Shown piece after piece: positions 53,035 through 64,000 of a stretch of DNA of 64,000 nt (positions are counted from its first letter, which is position 1; every line of letters begins with the position of its first letter). This stretch comes from Bolinopsis microptera. Taxonomy: Eukaryota; Ctenophora; Tentaculata; Lobata; Bolinopsidae. The stretch spans positions 8,730,635-8,794,634 of the forward strand of contig NC_087079.1 of NCBI RefSeq assembly GCF_026151205.1, written 5' to 3'. Both the position numbers and the translations under genes were made by a program. The notes beneath the pieces were generated by a model. The model had not been told where the DNA came from. It did no database searches and worked only from the letters and a program-made list of their open reading frames with translations.

Positions 53035-55440
53035 ATTTTCATTCCAAAAGCATGTACCCTAAGAATATGACAGATTCAGAACATTTATGAAAGGATAATC
53101 TGCTACTCTAATCAGTCAAGTTAACAATTGTCATTCGTGGGTGATACAATCAGATCATGATAACAAAAGGTTAAATATCTCCCACTAATATTGTGTGCAT
53201 TAGCAGAAAATAACAAAATTTATGATATGCTTTGGATTTAACAAGAATTTCGCCGCGGTAACACCAGGAACGATCAAATTTCCCTACTGCCTACAATGTA
53301 ATTGTTCTACTTTATTGTATCCCAGAGTGGTGTTTGGCGCACGTGATAATCGTTTATACATTATAAATACATTATATTAGGTGTGCAAAACTTGTAAAAT
53401 TCTGCGCGCATCTGAAGTGTTGCCGTTGATCTGTATGTGGTTTGGTTGTAGATCATTTCATTTTTGCGCGATTTTGTTTCGTGTTAACGATGCGTATCAT
53501 GTCACGTCATATTATTGCATCGTATTGACTGTAATACAATATTCTGTCTTATCTTAGTTATTATTTGTATCTGACGTAAACTAATACTTTTGATGCTTAC
53601 TCTACACATCTACAGCACTATCGACTATCGAGCCTTTGATTTGATATAAGATACTTTAAAACCATACCGTAATCTTGATCTTAGTTGCTTCTTGAATGTA
53701 AATGTAAGGTAACATCTTTTCTCAACTATGTTTTCGCTTTTTACCAGTGTCGATCAACTGTTAAATAATCAGCCACGAGTTTATCATATCAGCTGATATC
53801 ACGATTTAATTTGTTTTGACTTGCTGAATTTTATCACTCGGTAATTTATTAAGCTTGTTTCACCAAAATAACACTTATATTGATGATTGATCCGCTCAGA
53901 TGAATAATATGCTATATTTATGAAAATTTAGAGTGAATTTTAACCCGATGGAAACCCGTGTAACAGCCGGTGTAACATTCGTCAAGCACCAAAAACTGGT
54001 TGCTGTGCCTGTCATTAATTAACACATAACAGGCGTCGCGCGCGCAAAATAGACTCCTTTTATACACATAATTATAGGGGAGTGGTCTATATTGCGAAGG
54101 AGCAGGCTTTTGTGATCATCGTAGGACCGTCGGGCCACCTCATATATCCAAACCCGATTACTTATTCCCTACGATCTTTTTGCCTTCAGCAAGAGTAGGG
54201 AAAAAAATTCAGCAGCTCTGTCAATCTGGTTTATTAAAAAAGGATGCCATGTGATGCACATTGCAGGTGTAGCACTAGAATGACCATTGCACTAGAATGA
54301 CCATCGCTAGTCATAGAGTGGTTATATCTATGACCAAGAAAATTACATGGTCATTTAACTAAATCAATTTCGGAAAAATTGTAAATATGAACTCCTTGAA
54401 TATTTCGAAATGGCGCAATTCAGCCCCTTTCAATAACTTTGTTTCTCTAATTCCGTCGAATCTTACATATCTAACAGCCTAACCGTTATGGATTTCATGA
54501 AACCCAATTCAGTATCGACCAACGACGATATAGTATGGCGAAGATACAAAGTATTTACATATGACGTAGACTTTTGAGGGGTAAAGCACATAATAATAAT
54601 GATGGGAATTAGAATTGATACCTGCCACCATGGACTATGAATGTTTCTAGACACTATCCTTTTGATATTGAGATATCAAAAGGATCTGGTATCTCAGATC
54701 ACGTGTACATCGTTCCTTTTTTATGACACAGTAATTTATTGACACTCACAGCTATAATTTTAATCATTGAATCAGTATTTTTATCTGTGCTCTGCGCAAT
54801 GAATCACATGAATCAGTTTTTTAATCTATTAACTTATTACACATTTGTGCTCTGCTTTAGCATCACTTGACTATTTAAAAAATTGTTTGTTCAGGCCTTG
54901 ACCTTATAGTCAGCCAATTGGCCATTGCTATAGTATGTATATATTGTTTGAATATTCTTTCATTAAAAAAAATTAGAATTGATATTCGTATCCACTTTAA
55001 TGAGGATACAATATACAATTAATTAATTAAATATACATGAAAACATAATAAACAACTAAATCACACATTAAAACGATAATCAGATAGATGCGAAAAGAGT
55101 TTTGAAATGTACCGGTAACATTGAAAACTCCGAAGTTATTTTTGAGAATATGAGAATATTTGTTTCAGCGCTCGATTTTCGTACTATGATGTAAATTGGC
55201 AATAATATGCGCGGCGCGCTTAAAATCTAAGTTTGATTTTAAAATAATTTTTCGGCTATAATATATATAATGTTAAACAAAACATTGATTAATACATTGA
55301 TTAAAACATATTTTAAAATGTGCTTATGATTTAGCACCAGAGTATTAAAAAATAAAATGAATTGTGTGTACAAAAATTTAAATTTTAAAAATTATTTTAT
55401 TTCACCAATTTTTTATTTTGACCTAATTTAAAGTTTAAAA
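53035..55440. other. Intergenic, upstream of MRM2
   Basis: AT-rich sequence without recognisable genes on either strand. It contains no large tandem arrays. Confidence 0.4.
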
Positions 55441-55540
55441 ACTGTGTTTGCGTTATTTAGCATGCTAGTCTATTGCTTGCTCCTCTAGTCTCACGTATCT
55501 TCTTTTGTTCAGGAAGCTTGAAAAGAGCGCCGCGCACATG

Positions 55541-55577
55541 GACTGGCGTTGTATAACTTAGTGATACAACGCCAGTC
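55541..55577. repeat. Perfect hairpin, 14-bp arms with a 9-base loop
   Basis: GACTGGCGTTGTAT (55541-55554) and ATACAACGCCAGTC (55564-55577) are exact reverse complements around AACTTAGTG. It lies inside the second repeat patchwork. Confidence 0.9.
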
Positions 55578-56528
55578 TACTTTTGACGGATGTTACTCGT
55601 CTTGTTGCTTGTAGCGCGATGCACTACTGGGTCGCGCGCGCATCAAATAATGCTTCTCGCAACCACCATCTTCGGTAGATCGGCGAGATGCACCACTGTG
55701 CCTCACCGAGCTGCGAAGGATTGACATCGTGAATCAATTAAGCTCGTCTAAATTTCTTCGAAGTAGCGCGCGCCACTTTCTTCTCGAAATGGCAAGTGCT
55801 ACGAAGTAGCTTACTGGGCCGCGCTTTGATACATGTTTCGTATCCAAATATCAGAGATTCGGCGGCGCGCGCTTCGCGCGCGAAAAGTGGCATGCAACGT
55901 ATGTCAAGCCGCGCTCAGCCTGTCATTATGAACATAATAGCCTGCCCAGGAAACCCTACCGGCTGGGGTATATCTCACAAAGTAAAATAAATAGGAACTT
56001 CCGGTTTTCAACAAAATGTCCGTCTCATAAATTTAAAGTTGGCTCCCCACGAGCCAAATTTGGGACAACTTAGATTCTGAATTAAACCAAAAAGTTTGAT
56101 TTTGGGCTAAATAAAATATCACAGCTTTTAAACTTTGCCATTTGCGAAGTAATGTCGTTGTCATGACTACTAGGCTCAATACAGCGTGTGAAAGGTAAAC
56201 TTGACGTGACGCGCGACGTCAAACGTGCTGTTGAAAATCTATCACCTCTAGCGAGCCCAGCAGGCGGTAAGGTTTTTTGGGTGAGGCCGAGGTCCCCAGG
56301 TAACGAAGTAGCGCGCGCCGGGCCAGATCATTAACAATGGTCAAGTTCACTTGAATTGCACTGATCGCCGCGCACTTGCACTGATCGTGCGCGGCGGGTC
56401 ATACAAGGTTACAACGTATGATAAGACTAGTGTGCCAGGTATATTGATATAGGTAATGCATGTTTTGCAATTTTACGCAAGGAACTCAGTTGTACTTGCA
56501 GTACAAATATCCCGTATTTAATTTTAAT

Positions 56529-56599
56529 TTAACGGGTAATACTCGTAAAATATTTGTTCCTAGTCCAACTCGGCGCGCGTCCTGGTAGGTTATAAACCT
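56529..56599 (+). repeat. Dispersed repeat A copy
   Basis: Shorter than the other copies: the CAAGACTGTCGACG segment is missing between TTTGTTCC and TAGTCCAACTCGG. Confidence 0.6.
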
Positions 56600-56960
56600 T
56601 CAAATTTTAATCTATTTTAAAATGGTCGAGCGCGATGGTGCTAAATTATTCGAACGTGATTAATCACTTTACACTCGATCTTCGACATTTTTCTAAAAGG
56701 GCCTTTGCGACAGTTCGACACTCGACAGTTTATGAAACCAACTATGTGTATTGCACATCCTAAATTTTCGATCATTTAATTGATAAGTGAAAAGAAAAAC
56801 TGAGATACTTACTGGGCCGCGCTCAGCCTGTCATTCCGCCTAATGTCTATTCGTTTATGAACATGATAGCCTGCGCCTGAGGTCCCCAGGTATCTGAGAT
56901 CCTTGCTACACGTTGCATGTTGCACATCTCTGGCGGCTGTGGATTATAAGCAATAAGGCT

Positions 56961-58451
56961 ACAACCCGGCCGGTATCCATCATGCATGAAAACTCGTGAT
57001 AATTTTGGATTTGTGATAAGTTATTCGTTCAATTTCTTGGATTTACTTATTTTAGGCCACCATACGTACAAACATTTTTTGACGATTTTTGGCTAATTTA
57101 AATCTTAAATTTGTAATACGAATTATAAACAAGCCTTCATTGGATAGTAGATAACAGTTTAAAAGAGACTATGTGAGATGTTAAGTATAAGCTCATCTAT
57201 TAATAAAATGCTGCAGAGAAAAAAGAAAGGGACGAATCCCTTAAACTGACACACTCAATACCAAGCACTCAATACCATTTCCAGCCGTCTGAATCTCTCG
57301 CAATATCACTTTCATCCAACAACAAATAACCAAAACATCAATCTACATTAAACCCAATAATTCAAGACCATCATTACGTTAATTTCAATGGATACTAAAA
57401 TCAATGCGTTACGGTAACATATCAAGATTAATTAAGGAGCCTAATATACTGGCATACCTTTGCGAACCCTAGAGCACAGAACCTATACGACTTAAAGATA
57501 ACTTATTAAATCTAGAGCTCATCAATCAAAATTAAATAAAATCACTGACAAGTTAGACCTTCTAGGTCTCATGGACAAATACATATTCCTAATCAAAATA
57601 AAATAATTAATATTTCCTGTTTCATTTAATGTTCAACTTAATAAACTTGTGCCATCTTTCATGTAAGCAAAATGTAACTATTACTGGATAAGTTGTGTGT
57701 GTGTACAAAATAATATATATCTAACACGGTACGGTAATCATCGAAAAACTCATCAAGAAAAACTTATGCTGTAAAATATGTACTAATTCCAAAACAATAT
57801 GCTACAATTCTCAGAAAATTTACAAACTCAAATTCCATGCCAAGGTTAAGTTATTTGTATTTAATATACTTAAAACTAACACTCTTAATACTTAATACAT
57901 ATTATAAATATCGTAAAACGATCAATACAACCTAATTGATACAAACTCAAAATACTTAAGATAATATTTATTAAGTAAACGAAAATAAGGTTTAGAAATA
58001 CAATACTTTTAATCATCAAATGATGCACCGATATTAAGGAGTACGATAAAGAGTCTAATTTTGCATATTGAAATTGATCAATTATGAAGGAGTCATTTTT
58101 GCCATCCTCCCAACTTTATCATGCTTCAAAAATAGACCTAAAATTATAATAAAAGCATACAACTTGGTGATTAAGTGTGTTTTCAAGTTGGAGTCACAGA
58201 ATTCGAGACTTTAAATATATAATACGATATAATATTAATCTTAAAAATACGTGTACTTAGAAAAGTAGAGGGCCAAATTTTACTTAAACACGGGTATATA
58301 ATAATGGCAGAGCCACCGTCAAAACTTCTATCAACCATATGGAACATGGTGCTTTAAGTTTAACCTAAAATCAACAACATGCCTACCACAAATATGAGAT
58401 CCTAGATATCCTAGAATATTCATGATCATATCTTTCTGAAGTCCTATTCAA
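56961..58451. other. 3' flank of KDM6; nothing recognised
   Basis: Strongly AT-rich. No family-like open frame on either strand. It may include the KDM6 3' untranslated region. Confidence 0.4.
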
Positions 58452-61400
58452 CTAAAGGTATCTCAGGGATGGGGGTAATTTAGATATATCCACGTTATAG
58501 TCTTCCAAGGCGTTGGCTTCTGGAGGTCGTTCAGCTAGTTTGAATTTCTGTAAGCAGGTTTCAAGTTCTTCGTTTTTGTACTGAAATTATTAAGATGCTG
58601 TGACTATTGAATCTAAAATGAGGCATCGGTAGTCTATTATACTCTAGATACAGTAACATACAGTCCGCCTGTTACTGGGATGATAAGTTAAACACTTTGA
58701 ACCCCTCTGGACACCACGTCATTCAAAATTACAAGCATTGCTCGAAGTTTGCACTTTGTAATTAAATGTGTATACAAATTCTAATTTATCTTCAACTAAC
58801 CTCCTCAAGGACAACTAACAACTAACCTCCTCAAGAACAACTAACAACTAACCTCTTCAAGAACAACTAACAACTAACCTCCTCAAGAACAACTAACAAC
58901 TAACCTCCTCAAGAACAACTAACCTCCTCAAGAACAACTAACAACTAACAACTAACAACTAACAACTAACAACTAACAACTAACAACTAACAACTAACAA
59001 CTAACAACTAACCTCCTCAAGAACAACGAATCCGTCAAGTGTTTTGCTTGAGCTCCTGGCACAATTCTGACAATGAACCTTGCGATTCTCCACAAAGAGG
59101 ATGTTGAAAACCTCAACCTCGCAGATCTCACAGTAGTGGGTCCATTCTTCTTTCTCTCGTCCGTGGAACTGGATTTCTATACCTGCCGGGTAAAATTATA
59201 GTCAGTTTATGAGGAAATAATCCAATAAACGTCGCAGGAATTTGTGTTATTTATTGCTGATGAGAATATATAAAAAATTAGATAATTGCATTGTATTGTA
59301 TATTAGGTAGAAGATGTTTGTATAGTTATGTATTTTTCATATAATAATAAATATAGTCATGAAGGTCTTCCATATGCATCATAGATATATAAAATGTTTA
59401 AATTATAAGAAATAACATGTGATGTAGAAAATACAAACCATATGGACTACTTCATAAGATTAGCTAATTGGGTATATTAACTGGGCATTAGGGTCAGGAT
59501 GGGGGGACCATGTTATGGTATTTAAGGAATTATGATAGTCCTCTATCACAGAATTTAAAATATGATTTCTTGGAGGCGCTGTGATGGACACAAGCTAAGA
59601 ATTAACAGTCAACTAGCAGATGTCATCAGGTCCAGTAACTATTCTTAACGATACTAATTCTCATTATTCTGAAAATACTCAAACCGCTGGCAAAGCCTTC
59701 CTCATCAATCTATAATTGTAATGACATATTCTGTTTTGGTAGTTGGTACACAGAGACAAATAACCACAGTAACTAAACAATTTGGGGTTAAGTTCGGAGT
59801 AGGAGACTAATTGAGATGGTTCCGGTATATTTCTGAAGTAACTTGAGGATCAGTAACGGACAGAAGTACGCATAACGCAAACGTTAACCCAGTACATTGT
59901 TCATATAGTCCGTTTGTTGCAGTATCATGAGTTTGAGTGACTACGATTATCTACCCAAGGTCATGGAGAAAACAGCGCGTTTTGAGCCTGACAAATCAGA
60001 TGTTATCAGTTTAGGAACGCCCAAATCATTGAAGCTTACCAAAGAGAATCATGACGAAGAAGAAGGGCAATGTTCATTCGAGGAGACTTGCTTTACGGAT
60101 GAGCACGAAAAGCTTTTGTCGACTGATCATTTGAGTCAATGCGTGGTTTCATCGGAAACGCTTTCATTGGGGATTTTGAAAAAGAGCTCTTCAAAAGACT
60201 GGGATGCTAAGTACTCCAAAAATTTGACTATGAACTCGACGATTTCTCGAAACCTCGAAAGCAATTACGTGAGGACGCCTCTACCAAATAGTTCAACAGC
60301 ATTCCTCAAACCTGAGGAGAAAAGTCAGTTCATACGAGACACGCTGGACAGTGCCGCTTTAAGGTCCGCACAGAGTGTTCCACAAGAGAGGCTACAAAGA
60401 AATAATGATCCTCCACCGAGGAGAAATGTGGGGGCCGTGATACCACTCAAGGGTCTGGATAGAAATGATACTAATATCGGGTGCATCGGTGAGATGCTGG
60501 TCTTTCTGTCCTACCTCCTGATAGTTTGCTTTTTTCCTATCGCTATACTCTTTTGCTTAAAGGTACTTTGCTTCGTCCGTTATATTTATTCCGTATACCA
60601 TTATGTAATTTTGATACGATTTTAGTGATTGACTTAAAAACGAATAATACCAATTTCACAGAAAATCAGATTGAAATGACTGAATTTCAGGTGATCCCAG
60701 AGTACGAGCGAGCAGTAATCTTCAGACTGGGTCGGATAACCAGAGGCGGAGCCTGGGGACCAGGTCTGTGTTTCTATGTACCGTGTCTAGATGAGATGAC
60801 AGTGGTGGACATGAGGACCCTCTCCTTTGTAGTTCCTCCCCAGGAAGCTCTGACACGTGACTCAGTGACGGTATCAGTTGATGCAGCCGTCTACTTCCGG
60901 ATCAACTGCCCAGTAGCTAGCGTGTGTAACGTGGAAGATGTGGAGAAGAGCACCCGACTTCTCGCGCAGACAACACTCCGCAATATCATGGGAACTAGAT
61001 CTCTGAACGAGCTGCTGATGGAACGAGAGGAGATATCTAATAGCATGCACCACACCCTGGATATAGCTACTGAGCCCTGGGGCGTGGTGGTGGAGAGGGT
61101 CGAGATAAAGGATGTCCGGTTACCCGTCAACCTTCAACGATCAATGGCAGCTGAGGCAGAGGCAACCAGAGAGGCCAGAGCAAAGGAGATTGCAGCGGAG
61201 GGAGAGAAGAATTCGGCAGGGGCGCTAAAAGTGGCAGCTGACACCATGATGCACTCTCCTTATGCCATTCAGCTGAGGTACCTTCAAACAGTAACAAACA
61301 TTGCGAGTGGAAGCGGGCATAATTCGACGATCTTGTTTCCAATTCCGATGGAACTGTTGAATTTGAAACAGGCCATGCAGCAGCTCCAACCAATTTATCA

Positions 61401-63127
61401 GAACGTGAAACAGGGAGAAAGTACATGATTCAAGAGACGGTTACCCACCGAATAAACTTAATGAGTATTAATGCTTTTCATACAAAATTACAACGAATTC
61501 TTCATGTTATGCATCCTGGATTTGGACAGGATATGACCCGTTTAAAATATTTCCATCACGTTACATTATATAATACTAACCTTCTTTTGTAAGTTTTTCT
61601 TTGATTGTTTTGCAGGTGTTGAGAGTACCCTCTAGACAATGTCTGATCTGTGCTACTAGCTGACTATCGTAAATCTTTGCAAATCTGTAGAAGTTCTGAG
61701 TATTAAAGTAGAATTGATCTTTTACGATTTTAATTCATATAACTGATAACGATAGAAGTAAGATTATTAAAGCCATGTTGTTAGAATTTATATGGTAATC
61801 TAAAAGTTACCTTGCCATATTCCAACTTAGATGATTCATTGGTACGATACTTTTAACTGCTTTCAATTTATTCCATTCATATCTTTCGTAAGCTTTCACA
61901 TATTGTTGGTGCGTCATAGGACCTGAGAAACGGTGTGAAAATACATGTTCATACTTAAAACAATAAAATTATTCAAGAACTAAGTAAAACTAGTGCATGT
62001 TATGTTGAATGGTGGTCAATTTTGATAAGTTATTATTGGTGTTTGCTCCTAACTTGAGTGTCAGTAACGCCATAAAACAGCATGAGAAACAATAGAAAAG
62101 AACTTTTCCTGACGTTGGCCGGCGACGACTTCTGCATCACATTTAATGATTTCGAAGACCTTCGCGGTAATTGTGATATTAACCTGTGTTCCATGCAATG
62201 TTGTTGCACCATCCCTTCGCTTGAACCCAATGAATAGCCCCAGCGTTAATCCAAACCAAATCCTCCGGTCTTTGGAAGAACCGATAGAACGGTATATTCT
62301 CCTTGTGTAAGTCTTCAATCAGCGGCCACCAAGATCCTGCAGAACAATACAATTAAGATTAGAGCGTTGTAAGTTTACAACATGAGTAGTAGCTATATCA
62401 CAACTAACAAGTATCAGTTCGACACGATATTGTTGCACGTTGCTCTCGAATGGTGAAAAACCAAAACGCGCAGCAAAATTGGTGACGCGCGCGAAAATAA
62501 GCTTTGGCGCGAAAAAGTCTCAACATAAAAACAACTTTGCGCGTTCCAACTATGAAGCAAATTTCACTTCAATTGTATGGCTACACGTTCTTATTCTACA
62601 CACAATGACTCATCAGATCCCATTACCTGTAAGATAGTTTATCTTGTTTCTCTCACAGATCTCATGAAACACTCCCCAATACTCCTGAGGAACCACAAAC
62701 CATTCGCAGTCACCGGGTCCGATATTCAGGTTCAAGGCTGACATATTGTTATTTTCCTGGTGGCCTGGAGTGCGGGATCCCGGTACCTGTCAATTGAAAT
62801 ATTTACGGTATTTGATTTGTAATATAAAACTGTAGGGTCGGATCAACGCACTGTGTAAAACCAGACTTTTCGGTTCGGACGGAATCCTGATAATTTGCCA
62901 TGGAATTTCAGTTTGCATAACAACCCTACTTTGATTGAATTTTAATAACGTAAGGAATGCGAACACTGATAAACCCACAGGGCCGGCTTACGTAATCCCT
63001 GTACACGACTTACCTTCATGTAGAGTTGGATGGTGTTCATTCCTAGAATTTTATGTCCCATGTAACTTAGCATATTTGAGCTGCTTTTCACTCTGCAGAA
63101 CGGTGGTAGCTTTTCCAGTTCTGCAAT
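58452..63127 (-). CDS. KDM6: KDM6 (UTX/JMJD3) histone H3K27 demethylase, C-terminal part, 7 exons in the window
   Basis: Exons in transcript order: 63127-63014, 62786-62627, 62336-62184, 61922-61811, 61684-61581, 59182-59013 and 58580-58452, in frame for 313 aa up to the stop. The 5' part lies beyond the window or was not recognised upstream of 63127. The JmjC core shows [11 protein letters not shown], then [14 protein letters not shown] with the Fe(II)-binding His and Glu of [18 protein letters not shown] follows, and the distal iron-binding histidine is in [10 protein letters not shown]. The [16 protein letters not shown] helix follows. The treble-clef zinc module characteristic of KDM6 has its four cysteines ([19 protein letters not shown]). 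The enzyme removes methyl groups from H3K27 using 2-oxoglutarate and O2. The intron after 59013 begins with a minisatellite that repeats the splice donor, and the previous intron (61580-59183) contains the stomatin gene on the other strand. Confidence 0.95.
58795..59012. repeat. 26-bp minisatellite made of repeated exon-intron junctions of KDM6
   Basis: On the minus strand the array repeats CTTGAGGAG followed by GTTAGTTGTTAG. The exon end is at 59013, and further copies of the same junction end at 58924, 58905, 58879, 58853 (one substitution), 58827 and 58801. Spacing is 26 bp for four of the steps and 19 bp for one. Between 58933 and 59011 the array continues as a pure GTTAGTT-type 7-bp repeat. 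Confidence 0.9.
59927..61428 (+). CDS. STOM: Stomatin-family (SPFH/band 7) membrane protein, 2 coding exons, nested in a KDM6 intron
   Basis: Exons 59927-60562 and 60691-61428 join in phase 0 (K then VIPEYERAV) to 457 aa. The first about 185 residues are a hydrophilic extension without recognised domains. The hydrophobic hairpin follows at about 185-212 ([20 protein letters not shown]), with the conserved proline that bends it, so both ends face the cytosol. The SPFH domain reads [70 protein letters not shown]. The helical region [20 protein letters not shown] drives oligomerisation. Stomatins bind cholesterol-rich membrane and tune ion channels; the long N-terminus recalls nematode MEC-2 (481 aa) more than human stomatin (288 aa). 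An AATAAA at about 61450 lies 20 bases after the stop codon. The whole gene lies between two KDM6 exons (61581 and 59182) on the opposite strand. Confidence 0.95.
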
Positions 63128-64000
63128 CTGAAACGGCCAGCGGAATTTCAGCAATTTGTGCCAACACTTGAACACTTGCAACTGCATTAGATCATCGATT
63201 TGATTATATTAAAAATGGTGAATCAACGTATTGCCAGCAGAATTAAGTCTGTAATCAGCAAAAAATACAGCCCCTCTAGCCAGATAAATTGTTGTTTGTT
63301 TGGGGACCGGTTTTTTATACCCGGCCAATGTTTACAAAATAATATAATACATAACAATATAATTTTATTTAATATGCGTGAATATGAAAATTAAAAATGT
63401 TGATTACGTCTATTCATTAAAAACAAAAACAGAAACTTTAAAAATTAAAACTTGTATATCATGATTTATTATCATATAGTGACAAATAATTTGATTTGAT
63501 ACGACAGATGATCACACGCACTGTTTTATAAGCTACTTGAGGTTAAAACAAAAAAGAATAACTGAGCCCATGTCTTATCAGCACCTGCTAGCGCTATCTA
63601 TATGATGCTATTAATATGACAGTGAATGGGCAGTGAAAAAAGTGGCATATGGTTGATAGTGACTAGTGTGCTAACCGTCTGGTTTTATTTATTCCTTAGT
63701 TTATTCTCGGTAGTTGATTTGTTGTGTGCCTGATCTTGTCGATTTACGTAGCCCGGGTAAATTATGTAACAGAAAAGGTGGCCATTCTTCATCGTTTCCT
63801 GAGCTTTGTAGTTCTATCATTACACGCTTCGCTGATTTCTTATATATGCTTATTGAGAAAATGCTAGATGGGCAAGTTATGCGACTAATGTTGTGCTCGG
63901 TAATAGCTAATATAGGACCTTTATACAGAACACTAGCGCGTAGATCTGGTTGAGAGAACGTTGTTAGCCAGTCGATATTGTCGTCATAAGACGTGCCATA
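63128..64000. other. KDM6 upstream intron or 5' region; no exon recognised
   Basis: The exon at 63127 starts after a TTTCAG acceptor in phase 0, so more coding sequence must lie upstream on the minus strand. I found no segment here resembling the conserved KDM6 region before the JmjC core. Confidence 0.4.

Larger units (their letters stand above)
55440..56960. repeat. Second GC-rich patchwork of the dispersed repeat families
   Basis: Contains repeat A at 56529-56599 (TTAACGGGTAATACTCGTAA, GGTAGGTTATAAACC) and repeat B cores at 55907-55930 and 56816-56842 (GCGCTCAGCCTGTCATT). Also shared with 8740-11420 are GGATTGACATCGT(G/C)AATCAA and, inverted, the CGGGCCAGA(T/C)CATTAACAAT stretch. A segment near 55475-55535 (GCTCCTCT...CTCACGTAT...CTTGAAAAGAGCGCCGC) matches 11765-11815. 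CGCG-rich islands alternate with AT-rich DNA. Confidence 0.6.

Noticed and set aside
61127-61426. 99-codon minus-strand frame
   Set aside because: Shadow of the stomatin coding exon.
63714-63953. 79-codon frame at the window end
   Set aside because: No family resemblance; it may be intronic to KDM6.

Overview
The window is animal nuclear DNA. It is AT-rich and intron-dense (33 traced exons in one gene, almost all with GT..AG borders), with microsatellites, minisatellites and decayed transposons in the introns. Seven conserved animal genes can be traced by hand: a voltage-gated K+ channel, SIAH, BAZ1B/WSTF, SMC1, MRM2, KDM6 and stomatin. The proteins are clearly metazoan but not vertebrate in layout. 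A non-bilaterian or other early-branching invertebrate fits best, but I cannot name a phylum from this sequence alone.

Layout. 1-4016: no gene recognised. 4017-8037 (+): a four-exon Kv channel. 8038-16091: intergenic, with a GC-rich patchwork of dispersed repeats (8740-11420), a 5'-truncated non-LTR retrotransposon (12588-13680) and a non-autonomous hAT element with a perfect 8-bp target duplication (14706-15488). 16092-23090 (+): five-exon SIAH E3 ligase with several intronic tandem arrays. 23091-27673: intergenic, with a 693-bp element whose terminal inverted repeats begin in poly-G (26054-26746). 27674-47189 (-): 33-exon BAZ1B/WSTF gene. Its introns hold a FLYWCH/Mutator-type remnant, a retrotransposon ORF1 remnant, an opposite-strand MFS transporter-like gene, small MITEs and a 12-bp minisatellite. 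47926-51927 (-): SMC1. 52273-53034 (-): MRM2. 53035-58451: intergenic, with a second copy of the GC-rich repeat patchwork (55440-56960). 58452-63127 (-): the 3' part of KDM6 (JmjC and zinc-binding modules), with a stomatin gene (59927-61428, +) nested in one of its introns.

Functional picture. SMC1 (cohesin), BAZ1B (ISWI remodelling subunit) and KDM6 (H3K27 demethylase) are all chromatin factors on the minus strand. Nothing in the sequence shows that this grouping is more than chance. MRM2 acts on mitochondrial ribosomal RNA, SIAH in ubiquitin ligation, and the Kv channel and stomatin at membranes.

Most notable: (1) the BAZ1B protein carries three consecutive complete PHD fingers, each a phase-0 cassette split over two exons, where the human protein has one. 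(2) Two unrelated introns, in KDM6 and BAZ1B, begin with a minisatellite whose unit contains the 5' splice site itself, so the donor sequence is repeated many times into the intron. (3) The Kv channel lacks the second proline of the S6 PXP gate motif and has TVGYGE in its pore, a pattern reminiscent of silent Kv subunits.
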